A stretch of 42,846 nt of DNA from Verrucomicrobiaceae bacterium UBA7681. Lineage in GTDB: Bacteria; Verrucomicrobiota; Verrucomicrobiia; Verrucomicrobiales; Verrucomicrobiaceae. The notes beneath the pieces were generated by a model. The model made no database searches. It saw only the letters and a list, made by a program, of their open reading frames with translations, and was not told the origin of the DNA. The stretch spans positions 175,319-218,164 of the forward strand of contig DLGZ01000047.1 in NCBI GenBank assembly GCA_002482965.1, read 5' to 3'. The first letter of the stretch is position 1; the number at the start of each line of letters is the position of its first letter. This document shows positions 17,413 to 25,675 of the stretch, in pieces. The position numbers and the translations under genes were made by a program.

Positions 17413-18522
17413 CTATTGTGGTGAAAGCATCTGCACTGCCGCAGACTCTCCCTCGACATGGATCTTCACGTTTTTTTCCAGCACTTTGAGATGCTTTTCC
17501 CATTTGCTCGCAGGATAGAGTTTGCGTGGCAGTCCTGTGAGCTTTTCAAAGAGGTACGCAGACTCTTCGCTAGACGGATCATATCCATCGGCTGTGAAAT
17601 CCGCCAATGACCGAGACCACTTGAACGTCAGTCGTGCCAAAGGCTTGTCCTGATGGGTAATTTGATACAACGAGTCTTTGTCTGAATCAGACTCCAGTGT
17701 TTTCACCCTATACTCAGACTCCACACCTTGGTCGTTCATGCGTGTCGCCAGCATAAAGCTCTCCTCCGGGGCGTTGTATGGCACCTCTTCATGCCATGAG
17801 GCCCTTTCAATGAGCTTGTCTGTCTCCCATTGGCAGAATCGCCAGTCTTCCCAAATGGAGCGACGCCCCGAGTTGGAATACAAAATCACATATCCACCAT
17901 CTTGCACTGGCTTCCTCATGGAGGACCCGGCAAAGGTGAGGCTCTTTGTTCTGGCATTCCAGCGAAGGATGAAATGCTCCTGGACGTACTTGTGCACATC
18001 AGCGGCCAGTATGACTTCAGGCACGCCATCACCAGACAGGTCTTCGAGTTCAAATGGCTTCTCTGCGGGAGTGATCGGCAGGTAATCGTCTTCGCTTTTC
18101 TCCCACCCCTTGGGTCGCCAGACAGGGGTAACGTCCAGCAGCGTGCACAGTTCCCACTGACCGGCATTCAGCCGCGCAAGGCCCACCACCTTTTCTTGAG
18201 TCGCCAGTTTCTCAAACGAGGATTCAACCTCAAGCTCCAGGAGCACAAAACGATGCCCGCTGCCAAAGAGATCCCCATGCAGCACGTAGCAGCCTTCACC
18301 GGTCACGAAGCTGGAGGCTGCAGCCTGTTTTTCCTTCGAGGGCGTGAACGGTGCCATCACCTTTTCCACCTGGCGAAGCAGGGCTGCTGTGAACTCCGCC
18401 GACTTGTTCAACGGGATCACCAGAAAATCTTCATCAGGCTGCTTTTCCGCACAGCGCACGCCCGCCTGCATCCAAAAGGACATTAAGACGACAAGAAATA
18501 AAAATGGGCGGCAGGCAGTCAT
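17413..18522 (-). CDS. Secreted protein with a VCBS/FG-GAP-like calcium motif
   Basis: 369 aa from the ATG at 18522, which gives a clean signal peptide (FLFLVVLMSFWMQAGVRCAEK); the frame is open to 18552 but those extra residues are hydrophilic. The motif DLSGDGVPEVILAA (about residues 160-173) is the Asp-rich Ca-binding loop of FG-GAP/VCBS repeats; only one is evident. The remainder is a mixed beta-rich protein with no recognised domain. It converges tightly on hrpB (7 bp between stops) and heads away from the L,D-transpeptidase gene. Probably periplasmic or surface; function unknown. Confidence 0.75.
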   Translation of the reverse strand: MTACRPFLFLVVLMSFWMQAGVRCAEKQPDEDFLVIPLNKSAEFTAALLRQVEKVMAPFTPSKEKQAAASSFVTGEGCYVLHGDLFGSGHRFVLLELEVESSFEKLATQEKVVGLARLNAGQWELCTLLDVTPVWRPKGWEKSEDDYLPITPAEKPFELEDLSGDGVPEVILAADVHKYVQEHFILRWNARTKSLTFAGSSMRKPVQDGGYVILYSNSGRRSIWEDWRFCQWETDKLIERASWHEEVPYNAPEESFMLATRMNDQGVESEYRVKTLESDSDKDSLYQITHQDKPLARLTFKWSRSLADFTADGYDPSSEESAYLFEKLTGLPRKLYPASKWEKHLKVLEKNVKIHVEGESAAVQMLSPQ

Positions 18523-18625
18523 GTTTTTTCCGTTCGGAGAAAAAGTATGCACTCATCTGGCGCAGTTTTCCAAGCACAACCTGGAGGCGCGATCGAAAGG
18601 CCCCATGCGCCGAAAGCTCCGACCT

Positions 18626-19702
18626 TCACGGCAGGATTAAAATCCGTGTTCCCTTGTTCACCCAATCGTGAAGCTGGAGCAAATCGGCTTTGCGTAGGCT
18701 CAGGCAGCCCCAGGTGAGATGGTGATGGCCGTCGGGCCAGTCGCTGATCCAGCCATGGATGCCGATGCCGCCGCCGAGTGCGGTGTCTGTGGGAGCTAAG
18801 GAGCCATGCAGTGCTGCCGCAGCAATTCGATCATGCTCTTTCTGGGTGATGCGCTTTTCGATCAAGGCGGTCCGGGCATCGTTGGTGTTCGGATAGTTTA
18901 AGCGCAACCATGCGGCGCCGAGATAAGCGCCGTATTCGCCATCGAATGGCCCCTTCGCTTTTTGCGTGATGCGGTATTCGCCCAAGGGGGTGCGGTTGTC
19001 GCCATCGGTGGTTTTTCGCTGCCTGCCGTCCTGCCCCAGAGCGATGGGCATGGTGTGCTTGATTTGTCCTTTTTCGCAGACGTGTAGTTGATAGGCATGC
19101 TTCACGGCGATGAGCAGGCGTTCCTCTTTCGCAGGCACCAGCAGGTGCTTGTGGCTGCGGATGAAAGTGGAGATGCTCTGCGGCCAGGTGGCTGCTTCAG
19201 TGTAAAGGAGATGTCGCAGGGTGAGGGTGAGTTGTGCGGGATGGCCATTCGAACCGGGAGCGATCTGAGCGATGCGCTGCCGCCGCTTCACGGTGTCTCC
19301 GGGTTTGAGCGTGCAGGCGTGAATGCCTGCATAGCCAGTCAGGACGTGCTGGGGTTGGCCATTATCGAGAAAGCGATGCTCCAGCCAGACCTCGCCGTTT
19401 TTCACTTCGGTCACGGTACCGGCGGCGAGGGTGTAAACAGGCTGGTTTGCAGCGGTGTCACTGCCGCCAATGCCATTCCATGTTTCGTGGGATTCAAGCC
19501 CCAGCGCATCGATGACCGACTCACTCACGCTCCACTTTTTATGCCAGCGTTTGGTGGCCTGATCTTTGTAGCCCGCTGTGCCATCCGCTCCGCCGACGGG
19601 AAAATCGAAGCCGCCAGCGAGGTTTGGCGAGAGGAGTGAATTGAGATCCTGAGCTGAGAGTGTGCAGGCCAGGAAGAGCCAAGGCAGAATGCGCCAGTTC
19701 AT
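18626..19702 (-). CDS. L,D-transpeptidase (YkuD) with N-terminal degenerate M23-like domain
   Basis: 358 aa from the ATG at 19702, which begins a signal peptide (RILPWLFLACTLSAQ). Residues about 85-165 follow the LytM/M23 peptidase pattern (PVYTLAAGTVTEVKNGEVWLE, TGYAGIHACTLKPGDTVKRRQ) but the final HxH is TLRH, so metal binding is probably lost. Residues 190-358 form a YkuD domain: His316 in GIHGW and catalytic Cys333 in TWGCLSL, 17 residues apart. YkuD enzymes make 3-3 cross-links in peptidoglycan or attach proteins to it. The pairing suggests a substrate-binding module feeding a transpeptidase. Upstream lies the second repeat copy. Confidence 0.88.
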   Translation of the reverse strand: MNWRILPWLFLACTLSAQDLNSLLSPNLAGGFDFPVGGADGTAGYKDQATKRWHKKWSVSESVIDALGLESHETWNGIGGSDTAANQPVYTLAAGTVTEVKNGEVWLEHRFLDNGQPQHVLTGYAGIHACTLKPGDTVKRRQRIAQIAPGSNGHPAQLTLTLRHLLYTEAATWPQSISTFIRSHKHLLVPAKEERLLIAVKHAYQLHVCEKGQIKHTMPIALGQDGRQRKTTDGDNRTPLGEYRITQKAKGPFDGEYGAYLGAAWLRLNYPNTNDARTALIEKRITQKEHDRIAAAALHGSLAPTDTALGGGIGIHGWISDWPDGHHHLTWGCLSLRKADLLQLHDWVNKGTRILILP

Positions 19703-19817
19703 GCGCAGCGCAGGGTGCAGTTGAATTTCAATGGCGGGGAAATCATGCCCCGTTTTATCTAAAACGGTATTCCGCAGCAAGAGCGAAGACTCGAAGGCCA
19801 AGCGCAAAATTCATTTC

Positions 19818-19965
19818 CGTCTCGTTGGTTTCGTGGTGCGCTGGGCTGACTGGCTTGAGAAAGATCACAGGCTCCCGCATTCGACAGGCACTGGCATGCG
19901 CGAATCATCTGGCACGTCGAAAGCGGTAGCTGCGCTCGTGCCTCGCTGCGCGACCGCACTCCAAA
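19818..19965. repeat. Palindromic repeat element, copy 2 (left arm missing or diverged)
   Basis: Matches the centre and right arm of the element at 1830-2014. It shares cgtctcg at its start, a 23-bp identical block (gcacgtcgaaagcggtagctgcg, here starting at 19912) and accgcactccaaa at its end. The 44-bp left arm seen in copy 1 is not recognisable upstream. A short hairpin (gctgcg-ctt-cgcagc, about 19971-19985) follows. It occupies the 287-bp space between the L,D-transpeptidase start and the PQQ-protein stop, where no gene is seen. Confidence 0.7.
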
Positions 19966-19989
19966 AAATGCTGCGCTTCGCAGCCCAGT

Positions 19990-21321
19990 TCACTCGCTGA
20001 TGCAATAGAGCGTCTTCGCGGAGCGGAGGAAGAGCTGGCCGTTGCTGATGGCGGGGGTGGAGCTGTGGTCGGAGGTGTCGCCTTCGATTTTGTTGCGGGA
20101 GATGAGTTCGAACTTGGGGCCGAGTTTGATGACGAGGACTTCGCCGCGTCGGCTGACGTGGTAGAGGTGGCCGTTGGCGGCGACGGGGGAGGCGTAGTCG
20201 CCTCCGCTCATGCCACCACCGCGACGTCCGCCGCCACCGCCGGAGTCTTGATTGGCGGATGTGCCGCCGGTGGATTCGATGCGTTCGTTGTAGATTTCGG
20301 TGCCGGTTTTGGCATCGCGACAGGTGGCGAGGGAGCCGCTGACCCAGTAGAGGCGGTCTTCCCAGAGGATGGGGGTGGCGATGCGTGAGCCGTTGGAGCC
20401 GGTCCAGAGGGTGTGGGTGGCGCTGACATCACCCTTGCCGCCGGCTTTGATGGCGACGGAGCCGCCGCCGCGCTCGCTCATGGCGAAGACGGCGGAGCCG
20501 TCGGTGACGACGCTGTTGCAGACGGAGTCGCTTTGCAGACCGTTGGCATACCAGCGCAGCTTGCCGGTGTCGGGATTGAAGCCCCAGACCTCGCTGGGCA
20601 CGGCGATGGCGAGATCGGCGCGGCCATCAACTTCAACAACGATGGGTGTACCCCAGGTGCCGGCGAAGCCTTCGGAGGGGGCTTTCCAGAGTTGTTTGCC
20701 TGTGGTTTTGTCGAAGCCAAACAGGGCCTGGCTTTCGACGAGCGCGGGGACGATGAGGACATCGCCATGCAGGATGGGACTGGAGGCGGTGCCCCAGCCG
20801 CGGCGGTCATCCCAGTCGCCCACTTCGGCCTGCCAGAGGGGTTTACCATCGAGATCAAAGGCGTGGACGCCGGACTTGCCGAAGAAGGCGAAGACGCTTT
20901 TCCCATCCGAGACGGGGGTGTGGCTGGCATAGCCGTTCTGGGCAAACATGCCGCCGTAGCGCTCCTCGGGCTGCTTGGCGGGCACGGAGCGGTCCCAGAG
21001 GATGTTTCCGGTGGCGCGGTCCACGCAGATGAGGTGGCGCTTCAGCGCGGTGATGTCTCCGGTGCCCTGCTGGCCGTCGGTGGCGTAGCCGCTCCAGCAG
21101 GTAACGAAGACGCGATCTCCCACGACGATGGGGCTGGAGGAGCCGGGGCCGGGCAGAGTGGCCTTCCACTTGAGATTTTTCGTGGCGCTCCATTCCACCG
21201 GCACGGGTTTGTCATCCGGGGCGATGCCGCTGCCGTTGGGGCCGCGAAAGCGCAGCCAGTCGGCGGCGCTGGCAGTGAGGGTGGAAGACAGCAGAACTAG
21301 CAGAGAAAGGCGCGTGATCAT
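19990..21321 (-). CDS. Secreted PQQ-like beta-propeller protein
   Basis: 443 aa from the ATG at 21321 (ITRLSLLVLLSSTLTASAA signal peptide). It begins with DWLRFRGPNGSG, the opening typical of planctomycete and verrucomicrobial PQQ-binding-like WD40 propellers, and carries repeated blade motifs such as HLICVDRATGNILWDR, GVHAFDLDGKPLWQAEVGDW and LFGFDKTTGKQLWKAP. A Gly-rich insertion (SGGGGGRRGGGMSGG) interrupts a late blade. It lacks the dehydrogenase catalytic domain, so it is probably a scaffold or sensor in the periplasm rather than a quinoprotein enzyme. The gene lies 72 bp downstream of the HHH protein gene on the same strand. Confidence 0.88.
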   Translation of the reverse strand: MITRLSLLVLLSSTLTASAADWLRFRGPNGSGIAPDDKPVPVEWSATKNLKWKATLPGPGSSSPIVVGDRVFVTCWSGYATDGQQGTGDITALKRHLICVDRATGNILWDRSVPAKQPEERYGGMFAQNGYASHTPVSDGKSVFAFFGKSGVHAFDLDGKPLWQAEVGDWDDRRGWGTASSPILHGDVLIVPALVESQALFGFDKTTGKQLWKAPSEGFAGTWGTPIVVEVDGRADLAIAVPSEVWGFNPDTGKLRWYANGLQSDSVCNSVVTDGSAVFAMSERGGGSVAIKAGGKGDVSATHTLWTGSNGSRIATPILWEDRLYWVSGSLATCRDAKTGTEIYNERIESTGGTSANQDSGGGGGRRGGGMSGGDYASPVAANGHLYHVSRRGEVLVIKLGPKFELISRNKIEGDTSDHSSTPAISNGQLFLRSAKTLYCISE

Positions 21322-21393
21322 GAGCGCATCCAACCCAGCGCTGCGGCGGCGGTTGCGCAGGGAATGCGTATCGACTGCGAATTCAATGCGGGC

Positions 21394-22311
21394 TCAGACG
21401 GCTGTCTGTTTGATCGCAAGCTCGCGGGCCTGCTCGACCCAGCGCTCACGCTGAATGCGGTCTTTGAAGGCGAGACGGGTGGAGAACTCTTTGACGTGGT
21501 CTTTATCCCATGCGGCGATCTGCTCGTAACTGTAGATGCCGATATCTTGAAGACGCTTTTCGAGCACAAGCGAAATGCCTTCGAGTGCGGTGAGGTCGTC
21601 GGTCTTTTCAGGCCGTGTCTTGTAGATGAACCCGAGCTTGGGATCGAGTTTTGAGTCGAGCTGAGGCTCAAGCTTGAGTTCGGGCTGCGAATCCAGCTCA
21701 GGCAGGGCAGGCAGCAAGAGCTCGGTCAATGCGGGAAGGGTGTCGGCAAGCACGAGGCCTCCATGCGCGGCAGGCGCATCCACACCGGGCTCCGATTCTT
21801 CTTGGACGTGCGGCGCGGAAATGATGGAGGCGAGCGGTGAAGCATGCAGCGGCGGCTCGGCGGGTGGCTCCGTCGGTACGGTGGGCAGTGGTTCGGGCGT
21901 TTGTACATCCTCCGGGGCAGCAGCTTCCACTGGCGGCGCGGTAGGTTCGGGGGGCGTGGTCGGCAGGTCGCGCGTGGTGATGGTCTCCTCGGTGACGGCG
22001 GGGACGGTCTCGGCCGCGGTCGCGACCTCTTTTTTGGGCATGTAAATGGTCTCGGTGGCCATTGCGACGGCAGGCCCCGAAAGGATGGAGTGATCCCCCA
22101 CCTTGCGTTTCAAGCTGGCGATTTCGTCCTTCATTGAGGATGCCTCGCCCAGCAGCTTGCGTGTCTGACGCTTGAAGCGCCCCCAGGTCGCATAGCCAAA
22201 CAGCAGGCCGACGACGAAGAAGATGGCCCCCAGCACGCATACAAAAGCACCGCTGTGCATGAGCATGTAAAACAGCGGCTCGGCAGAAAGGGATTCAAAG
22301 TCGGATTTCAT
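21394..22311 (-). CDS. Membrane-anchored protein with C-terminal helix-hairpin-helix domain
   Basis: 305 aa: one N-terminal membrane helix (about residues 15-42, SGAFVCVLGAIFFVVGLLFG), a short coiled-coil (LLGEASSMKDEIASLKRKV), a long Pro/Ala/Glu-rich disordered region (about 75-215) and a C-terminal module beginning KTDDLTALEGISLVLEKRL and continuing through IAAWDKDHVKEFSTRLAFKDRI. That module is the HHH-like unit found fused to many envelope and complex I proteins in Bacteroidota and Verrucomicrobiota. The start follows the OmpA gene stop by 6 bp, so the two are co-transcribed. Probably an envelope organiser; function unknown. Confidence 0.75.
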   Translation of the reverse strand: MKSDFESLSAEPLFYMLMHSGAFVCVLGAIFFVVGLLFGYATWGRFKRQTRKLLGEASSMKDEIASLKRKVGDHSILSGPAVAMATETIYMPKKEVATAAETVPAVTEETITTRDLPTTPPEPTAPPVEAAAPEDVQTPEPLPTVPTEPPAEPPLHASPLASIISAPHVQEESEPGVDAPAAHGGLVLADTLPALTELLLPALPELDSQPELKLEPQLDSKLDPKLGFIYKTRPEKTDDLTALEGISLVLEKRLQDIGIYSYEQIAAWDKDHVKEFSTRLAFKDRIQRERWVEQARELAIKQTAV

Positions 22312-22317
22312 GAATGA

Positions 22318-23592
22318 CTATTTAATGAGGAGTTCGACGCTGCGCGGGCTGGCCGGAGCCGCAGGTGAACCGGCAGGAACGGAATCAAACACCACCGCAC
22401 GGACGTCAGCAGCGGGCAGGCCCTGTTCAACGAGGAAGGACATCACGGCCTCAGCACGTGTCTGGCCGAGGTTCTTTTCCACTTTCTCGACTCCGGCGGG
22501 ATCAGGGTGAGCGCCGATGACCAAGCCCAGCCGCGGTCCGGCGGCGAGCAAGGTGGATGACAGGATGGCGAGCCGGGTCTGCTCCTGAGGGGAAATGCGT
22601 GCGGAGCCAGCATCAAACACGATCACGCAGCCCCGCAGGGCCTCACGCACTGAATCAATCATTGCCGGAGGCAGCTTGGACTGAACCTGATAGCCGGGAA
22701 AATGGTAAAGCGACGGCACCAAGGTGAAATGCGCATCCACCTTTGCCCCGCCGGTGACAGGCCGCAGGAGGGTGAGCCAGGTGCTTTCCATCTGCCGTGT
22801 GGCGATTCCTTCGAGGTGCGGGATGCCATCACTCTGGATGTCGAAGGCGCGTGGTGGAGGGACGCTGAAAAAACTGTTTACGAAGGCGGCGAGCAGCTCC
22901 GGTTTGGCAAAGGCAGCGGGCAGCACGTGCGGGCTGGCTTTCAGCGCGGCTGGATCCACCACCCGTGCGCCAGCAAGTTCCGCGAGTGTGTCCACCAGCT
23001 CTTCCTTCAAGGCGGAGTCTGGCAGCAGGCCGCTGAGCACGATGGCATCGTCCTTGGTATGGATGTGGAGTTCAGCAGGCACACGCAAGGCACCGATGAT
23101 CGGCCTGAGCAGGACGCTGCCGGCGGTGAGCGGCGGTTTGAAGCCCTCCGGCCAGCGCACTTCGGGGGCGGAGTGCAGCCCATCGGTATTGATGACGAGA
23201 TCGGGGCGCAGATCTGCGATGAGGAGGCGCGCCTGATTGATTTCAGCCTCATCGGGCAGCCAGCCGCTGAGACGGAGGGTGTTCTGGTCCAGTTTGGCAC
23301 TGAGAGTGGCCAGCACGTGAATATTCTCCGCGCCGGGCTTCAGCCGCAATGGGACGAGCGTGCGAAGGGCCGCCAGTGCCTGCTGGCGTGCAGGCGGGTC
23401 TGGTGCCTCGCCACTGACAGCAATGTCGAAAAATCGCACGTCCACGACAGGATCGCGCACTCCGGCGGCCTTCAGGCGTGCCACAGCCTCCTCGGTGAGC
23501 ACGGGGAGATTTTCACTGCAAAACAGCCATGCATGCACCCCCGTCGCCACGGGAAGGAGGATCAGCATGAAAAAGCAAAGACTGAGACGCAT
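22318..23592 (-). CDS. OmpA-domain outer-membrane/periplasmic protein with BON-like repeats
   Basis: 424 aa from the ATG at 23592 (LSLCFFMLILLPVATGVHA signal peptide or anchor). The middle part has repeated segments resembling BON domains (NTLRLSGWLPDEAEINQARL, AIVLSGLLPDSALKEELV) and the last hundred residues form an OmpA-like peptidoglycan-binding domain (VIVFDAGSARISPQEQTRL, GLVIGAHPDPAG, NLGQTRAEAVMSFLVEQGL). This plan is like ArfA/OmpATb-type proteins that tether the envelope to peptidoglycan. It is first in a likely operon with the HHH protein and perhaps the PQQ protein. The longer open frame to 23694 would bury the signal sequence. Confidence 0.85.
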   Translation of the reverse strand: MRLSLCFFMLILLPVATGVHAWLFCSENLPVLTEEAVARLKAAGVRDPVVDVRFFDIAVSGEAPDPPARQQALAALRTLVPLRLKPGAENIHVLATLSAKLDQNTLRLSGWLPDEAEINQARLLIADLRPDLVINTDGLHSAPEVRWPEGFKPPLTAGSVLLRPIIGALRVPAELHIHTKDDAIVLSGLLPDSALKEELVDTLAELAGARVVDPAALKASPHVLPAAFAKPELLAAFVNSFFSVPPPRAFDIQSDGIPHLEGIATRQMESTWLTLLRPVTGGAKVDAHFTLVPSLYHFPGYQVQSKLPPAMIDSVREALRGCVIVFDAGSARISPQEQTRLAILSSTLLAAGPRLGLVIGAHPDPAGVEKVEKNLGQTRAEAVMSFLVEQGLPAADVRAVVFDSVPAGSPAAPASPRSVELLIK

Positions 23593-23734
23593 GAAAGAGT
23601 GTGCGGAGTGGCAATTGACACAGAGGACGTGGAACCGATAATCCGCGTCCCCGCTGACAGCTGTACCGTTAAAAGTTCGCTGCCTGCGAGGCAAGGATTA
23701 ACTGTTACACCTTATCTAACCAAAATACACACCC

Positions 23735-24646
23735 ATGTCAGTCGTCATCGCCGGATCCGTCGCCCTCGACAATGTTAAAACCCCGCAGGATTCGCAGGAA
23801 AACCTGCTCGGCGGTTCTGCCAGCTATGCGGCGCTTGCCGCCAGCATCTTCTGCCAGCCCATCCATATGGTCGGCGTGATTGGCCATGATTTCCCGAAAG
23901 CTCACCTCGACTTGCTGGCCTCGCACGGCATCAACCTCGACGGCCTGGAGCGCAGCGACGGCGAATCCTTCACCTGGACGGGCGAATACCACGAGGACAT
24001 GAACAACCGCACCACGCACAAGGTGGGCATCAACGTTCTGGAACAGTGGCAGCCCAAGCTCCCTGCCGCCGCCAAAGGCGCCAAGGTGGCCGTAGCCGCC
24101 AACATGAGCCCCGACAACCAGATGCAGATGATCGACCAGGTGCAGGCTGATTTCGTCACCGCTGACACGATGGACCTGTGGATCAACATCGCCAACGAGC
24201 GCCTGCATGATGTGCTCAAGCGCATCGACCTCCTTGTCATCAATGATGGCGAGGCCAAGGAATTCGCCGGTACGACCAACCTTGTGGAAGCCGGGCGCAA
24301 GCTGCAGGCCAAGGGCCCGCGCTTTGTCATCGTGAAGCGTGGCGAACACGGCAGCTTCCTCTTTGGAGAGAAGCCGGAGGAATTCTTCGCCTGTTCCGCC
24401 TACCCCCTGCACAACGTGTTTGACCCGACCGGTGCCGGAGATTCCTTCCTCGGTGGTTTGTCCGGCTGGCTCGCCGCCAATGGCAAGACCAAGCCGACCT
24501 TCGAAGATCTGAAGACCGCAGTCGTGCACGGCAGCGTCACTGCCAGCTACACCTGCGAAGCCTTCAGCACTCACAAGCTGCAGACGGTGACGAAGGCGGA
24601 CATTGAGGCACGTATTGCGGAACTGCGCAGCTTTACGAACTTCTGA
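23735..24646 (+). CDS. PfkB-family carbohydrate/nucleoside kinase
   Basis: 303 aa ribokinase-fold kinase. The N-terminal glycine pair is in LLGGSASYAA (residues 24-33), and the C-terminal anion-hole and catalytic motif is DPTGAGDSFLGG (230-241) with Asp236 as base. The family phosphorylates a sugar or nucleoside hydroxyl from ATP in the cytoplasm; closely similar proteins are annotated as sugar or adenosine-type kinases in this phylum, but the substrate is not readable here. It is divergent from the OmpA-protein gene and ends directly at the 10-bp-periodic palindrome. Confidence 0.92.
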   Translation: MSVVIAGSVALDNVKTPQDSQENLLGGSASYAALAASIFCQPIHMVGVIGHDFPKAHLDLLASHGINLDGLERSDGESFTWTGEYHEDMNNRTTHKVGINVLEQWQPKLPAAAKGAKVAVAANMSPDNQMQMIDQVQADFVTADTMDLWINIANERLHDVLKRIDLLVINDGEAKEFAGTTNLVEAGRKLQAKGPRFVIVKRGEHGSFLFGEKPEEFFACSAYPLHNVFDPTGAGDSFLGGLSGWLAANGKTKPTFEDLKTAVVHGSVTASYTCEAFSTHKLQTVTKADIEARIAELRSFTNF

Positions 24647-24736
24647 GTTTGCTGTTGTTTGCGGTGGTTGGCAATTGTTTGCCCTTGTTGCCTGACCGCC
24701 GCAAACCATCGCCAACAACTGCAAACAACCGCCAAC
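24647..24736. repeat. 10-bp-periodic tandem array folded into a palindrome
   Basis: Immediately after the pfkB-like stop codon come nine consecutive 10-bp units. The first five begin with gtttgc, gttggc or a close variant (24647, 24657, 24667, 24677, 24687); the last four end with gcaaac or gccaac (ending 24706, 24716, 24726, 24736). The two halves mirror each other around 24691.5: three of the four six-base pairs match exactly and the outermost differs by one base. The array ends 11 bp before the menB start. It may act as an mRNA hairpin, a terminator-like barrier or a protein-binding array. Confidence 0.75.
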
Positions 24737-24747
24737 TTCCCTTTCCC

Positions 24748-25560
24748 ATGTGGACTTCGATCAAAACCTTTAAAGACATCAAGCTGGAAAAAACCAGCGA
24801 TGGCATCGCCAAAATCACCATCAACCGGCCGAAGGTGCGCAATGCGTTTCGGCCGCTGACGGTGAAGGAGATGCTGGAGGCGTTCGAGATCGTGCATGAG
24901 GACCGCAGCGTCGGCGTGATCATCCTCTGTGGCGAAGGCCCTCTGGCCTTCTGCTCCGGGGGCGACCAGAAGGTGCGCGGGGATGCTGGCTACATTGGCG
25001 AAGACGGCGTGCCACGGCTGAACATCCTCGATGTGCAGCGGAAGATTCGCACGATCCCAAAGCCCGTGGTGGCCATGGTGGCCGGCTACGCCATCGGCGG
25101 CGGGCATGTGCTGCACATCGTGTGCGATCTGACCATCGCCGCAGACAATGCAAAGTTTGGCCAGACGGGGCCGAAAGTGGGCAGCTTTGACGGCGGCCTC
25201 GGCTCCAGCTACCTCGCCCGCATTGTCGGCCAGAAAAAGGCACGGGAGATCTGGTATCTCTGCCGCCAGTACGACGCCAAACAGGCCCTGGAAATGGGCT
25301 TGGTGAACACGGTGGTGCCGCTGGATCAACTGGAAGAAGAGACGGTCAAATGGTGCCGGGAGATGCTCCAGCACTCCCCGCTGGCCCTGCGCTGCCTCAA
25401 ATCCGCCCTGAATGCCGACTGCGACGGCCAGATGGGCCTGCTGGATCTCGCCGGAAACGCCACCCTGCTCTATTATATGAGTGAAGAGGCGAAGGAGGGC
25501 AAAAATGCCTACGTGGAAAAGCGGAAGCCTGATTTCTCCAAATTCCCCCGGCTGCCCTGA
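24748..25560 (+). CDS. menB: 1,4-dihydroxy-2-naphthoyl-CoA synthase (MenB)
   Basis: 270 aa crotonase-fold enzyme that closes the naphthoquinone ring in menaquinone synthesis. MenB-specific features: INRPKVRNAFRPLTVKEM, FCSGGDQKVRG followed by GYIG, AGYAIGGGHVLHIVCDLTIA, FGQTGPKVGSFDGGLGSSYL, and REIWYLCRQYDAKQALEMGLVN, with the C-terminal KPDFSKFPRLP tail. The ATG at 24748 is chosen; the frame is open back to 24649, but that part translates the palindromic repeat array and is not protein-like. No other men gene is in the window. Confidence 0.95.
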   Translation: MWTSIKTFKDIKLEKTSDGIAKITINRPKVRNAFRPLTVKEMLEAFEIVHEDRSVGVIILCGEGPLAFCSGGDQKVRGDAGYIGEDGVPRLNILDVQRKIRTIPKPVVAMVAGYAIGGGHVLHIVCDLTIAADNAKFGQTGPKVGSFDGGLGSSYLARIVGQKKAREIWYLCRQYDAKQALEMGLVNTVVPLDQLEEETVKWCREMLQHSPLALRCLKSALNADCDGQMGLLDLAGNATLLYYMSEEAKEGKNAYVEKRKPDFSKFPRLP

Positions 25561-25615
25561 GCTAAAAAGGCTGCCTGAATAAACGGCGGCTTGAAAGTCA
25601 AGAATGCCTTTATGG

Positions 25616-25643
25616 TTGCCACTTCGGGTGGAGTTTGTATGAT
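25616..25643 (+). promoter_or_regulatory. Candidate sigma-70-type promoter for accBC
   Basis: TTGCCA (25616-25621), a 16-bp spacer and TATGAT (25638-25643); each hexamer has five of six consensus bases. It lies 32 bp upstream of the accB ATG. Assigned by eye; transcription start not shown. Confidence 0.45.
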
Positions 25644-25675
25644 CGTAGACATCTGTTGACTCACTCTCCCCTGAC

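Noticed and set aside
19731..20000. Short ORFs across the repeat copies sharing a SKAVAAxVPxxATALQ peptide
   Set aside because: The shared peptide comes from DNA-level identity of the repeat (also at 1945-2133); codon pattern and context do not support genes.
24649..24747. N-terminal extension of MenB
   Set aside because: These 33 codons translate the palindromic array; known MenB proteins start near the WTSIKTFKDI segment.
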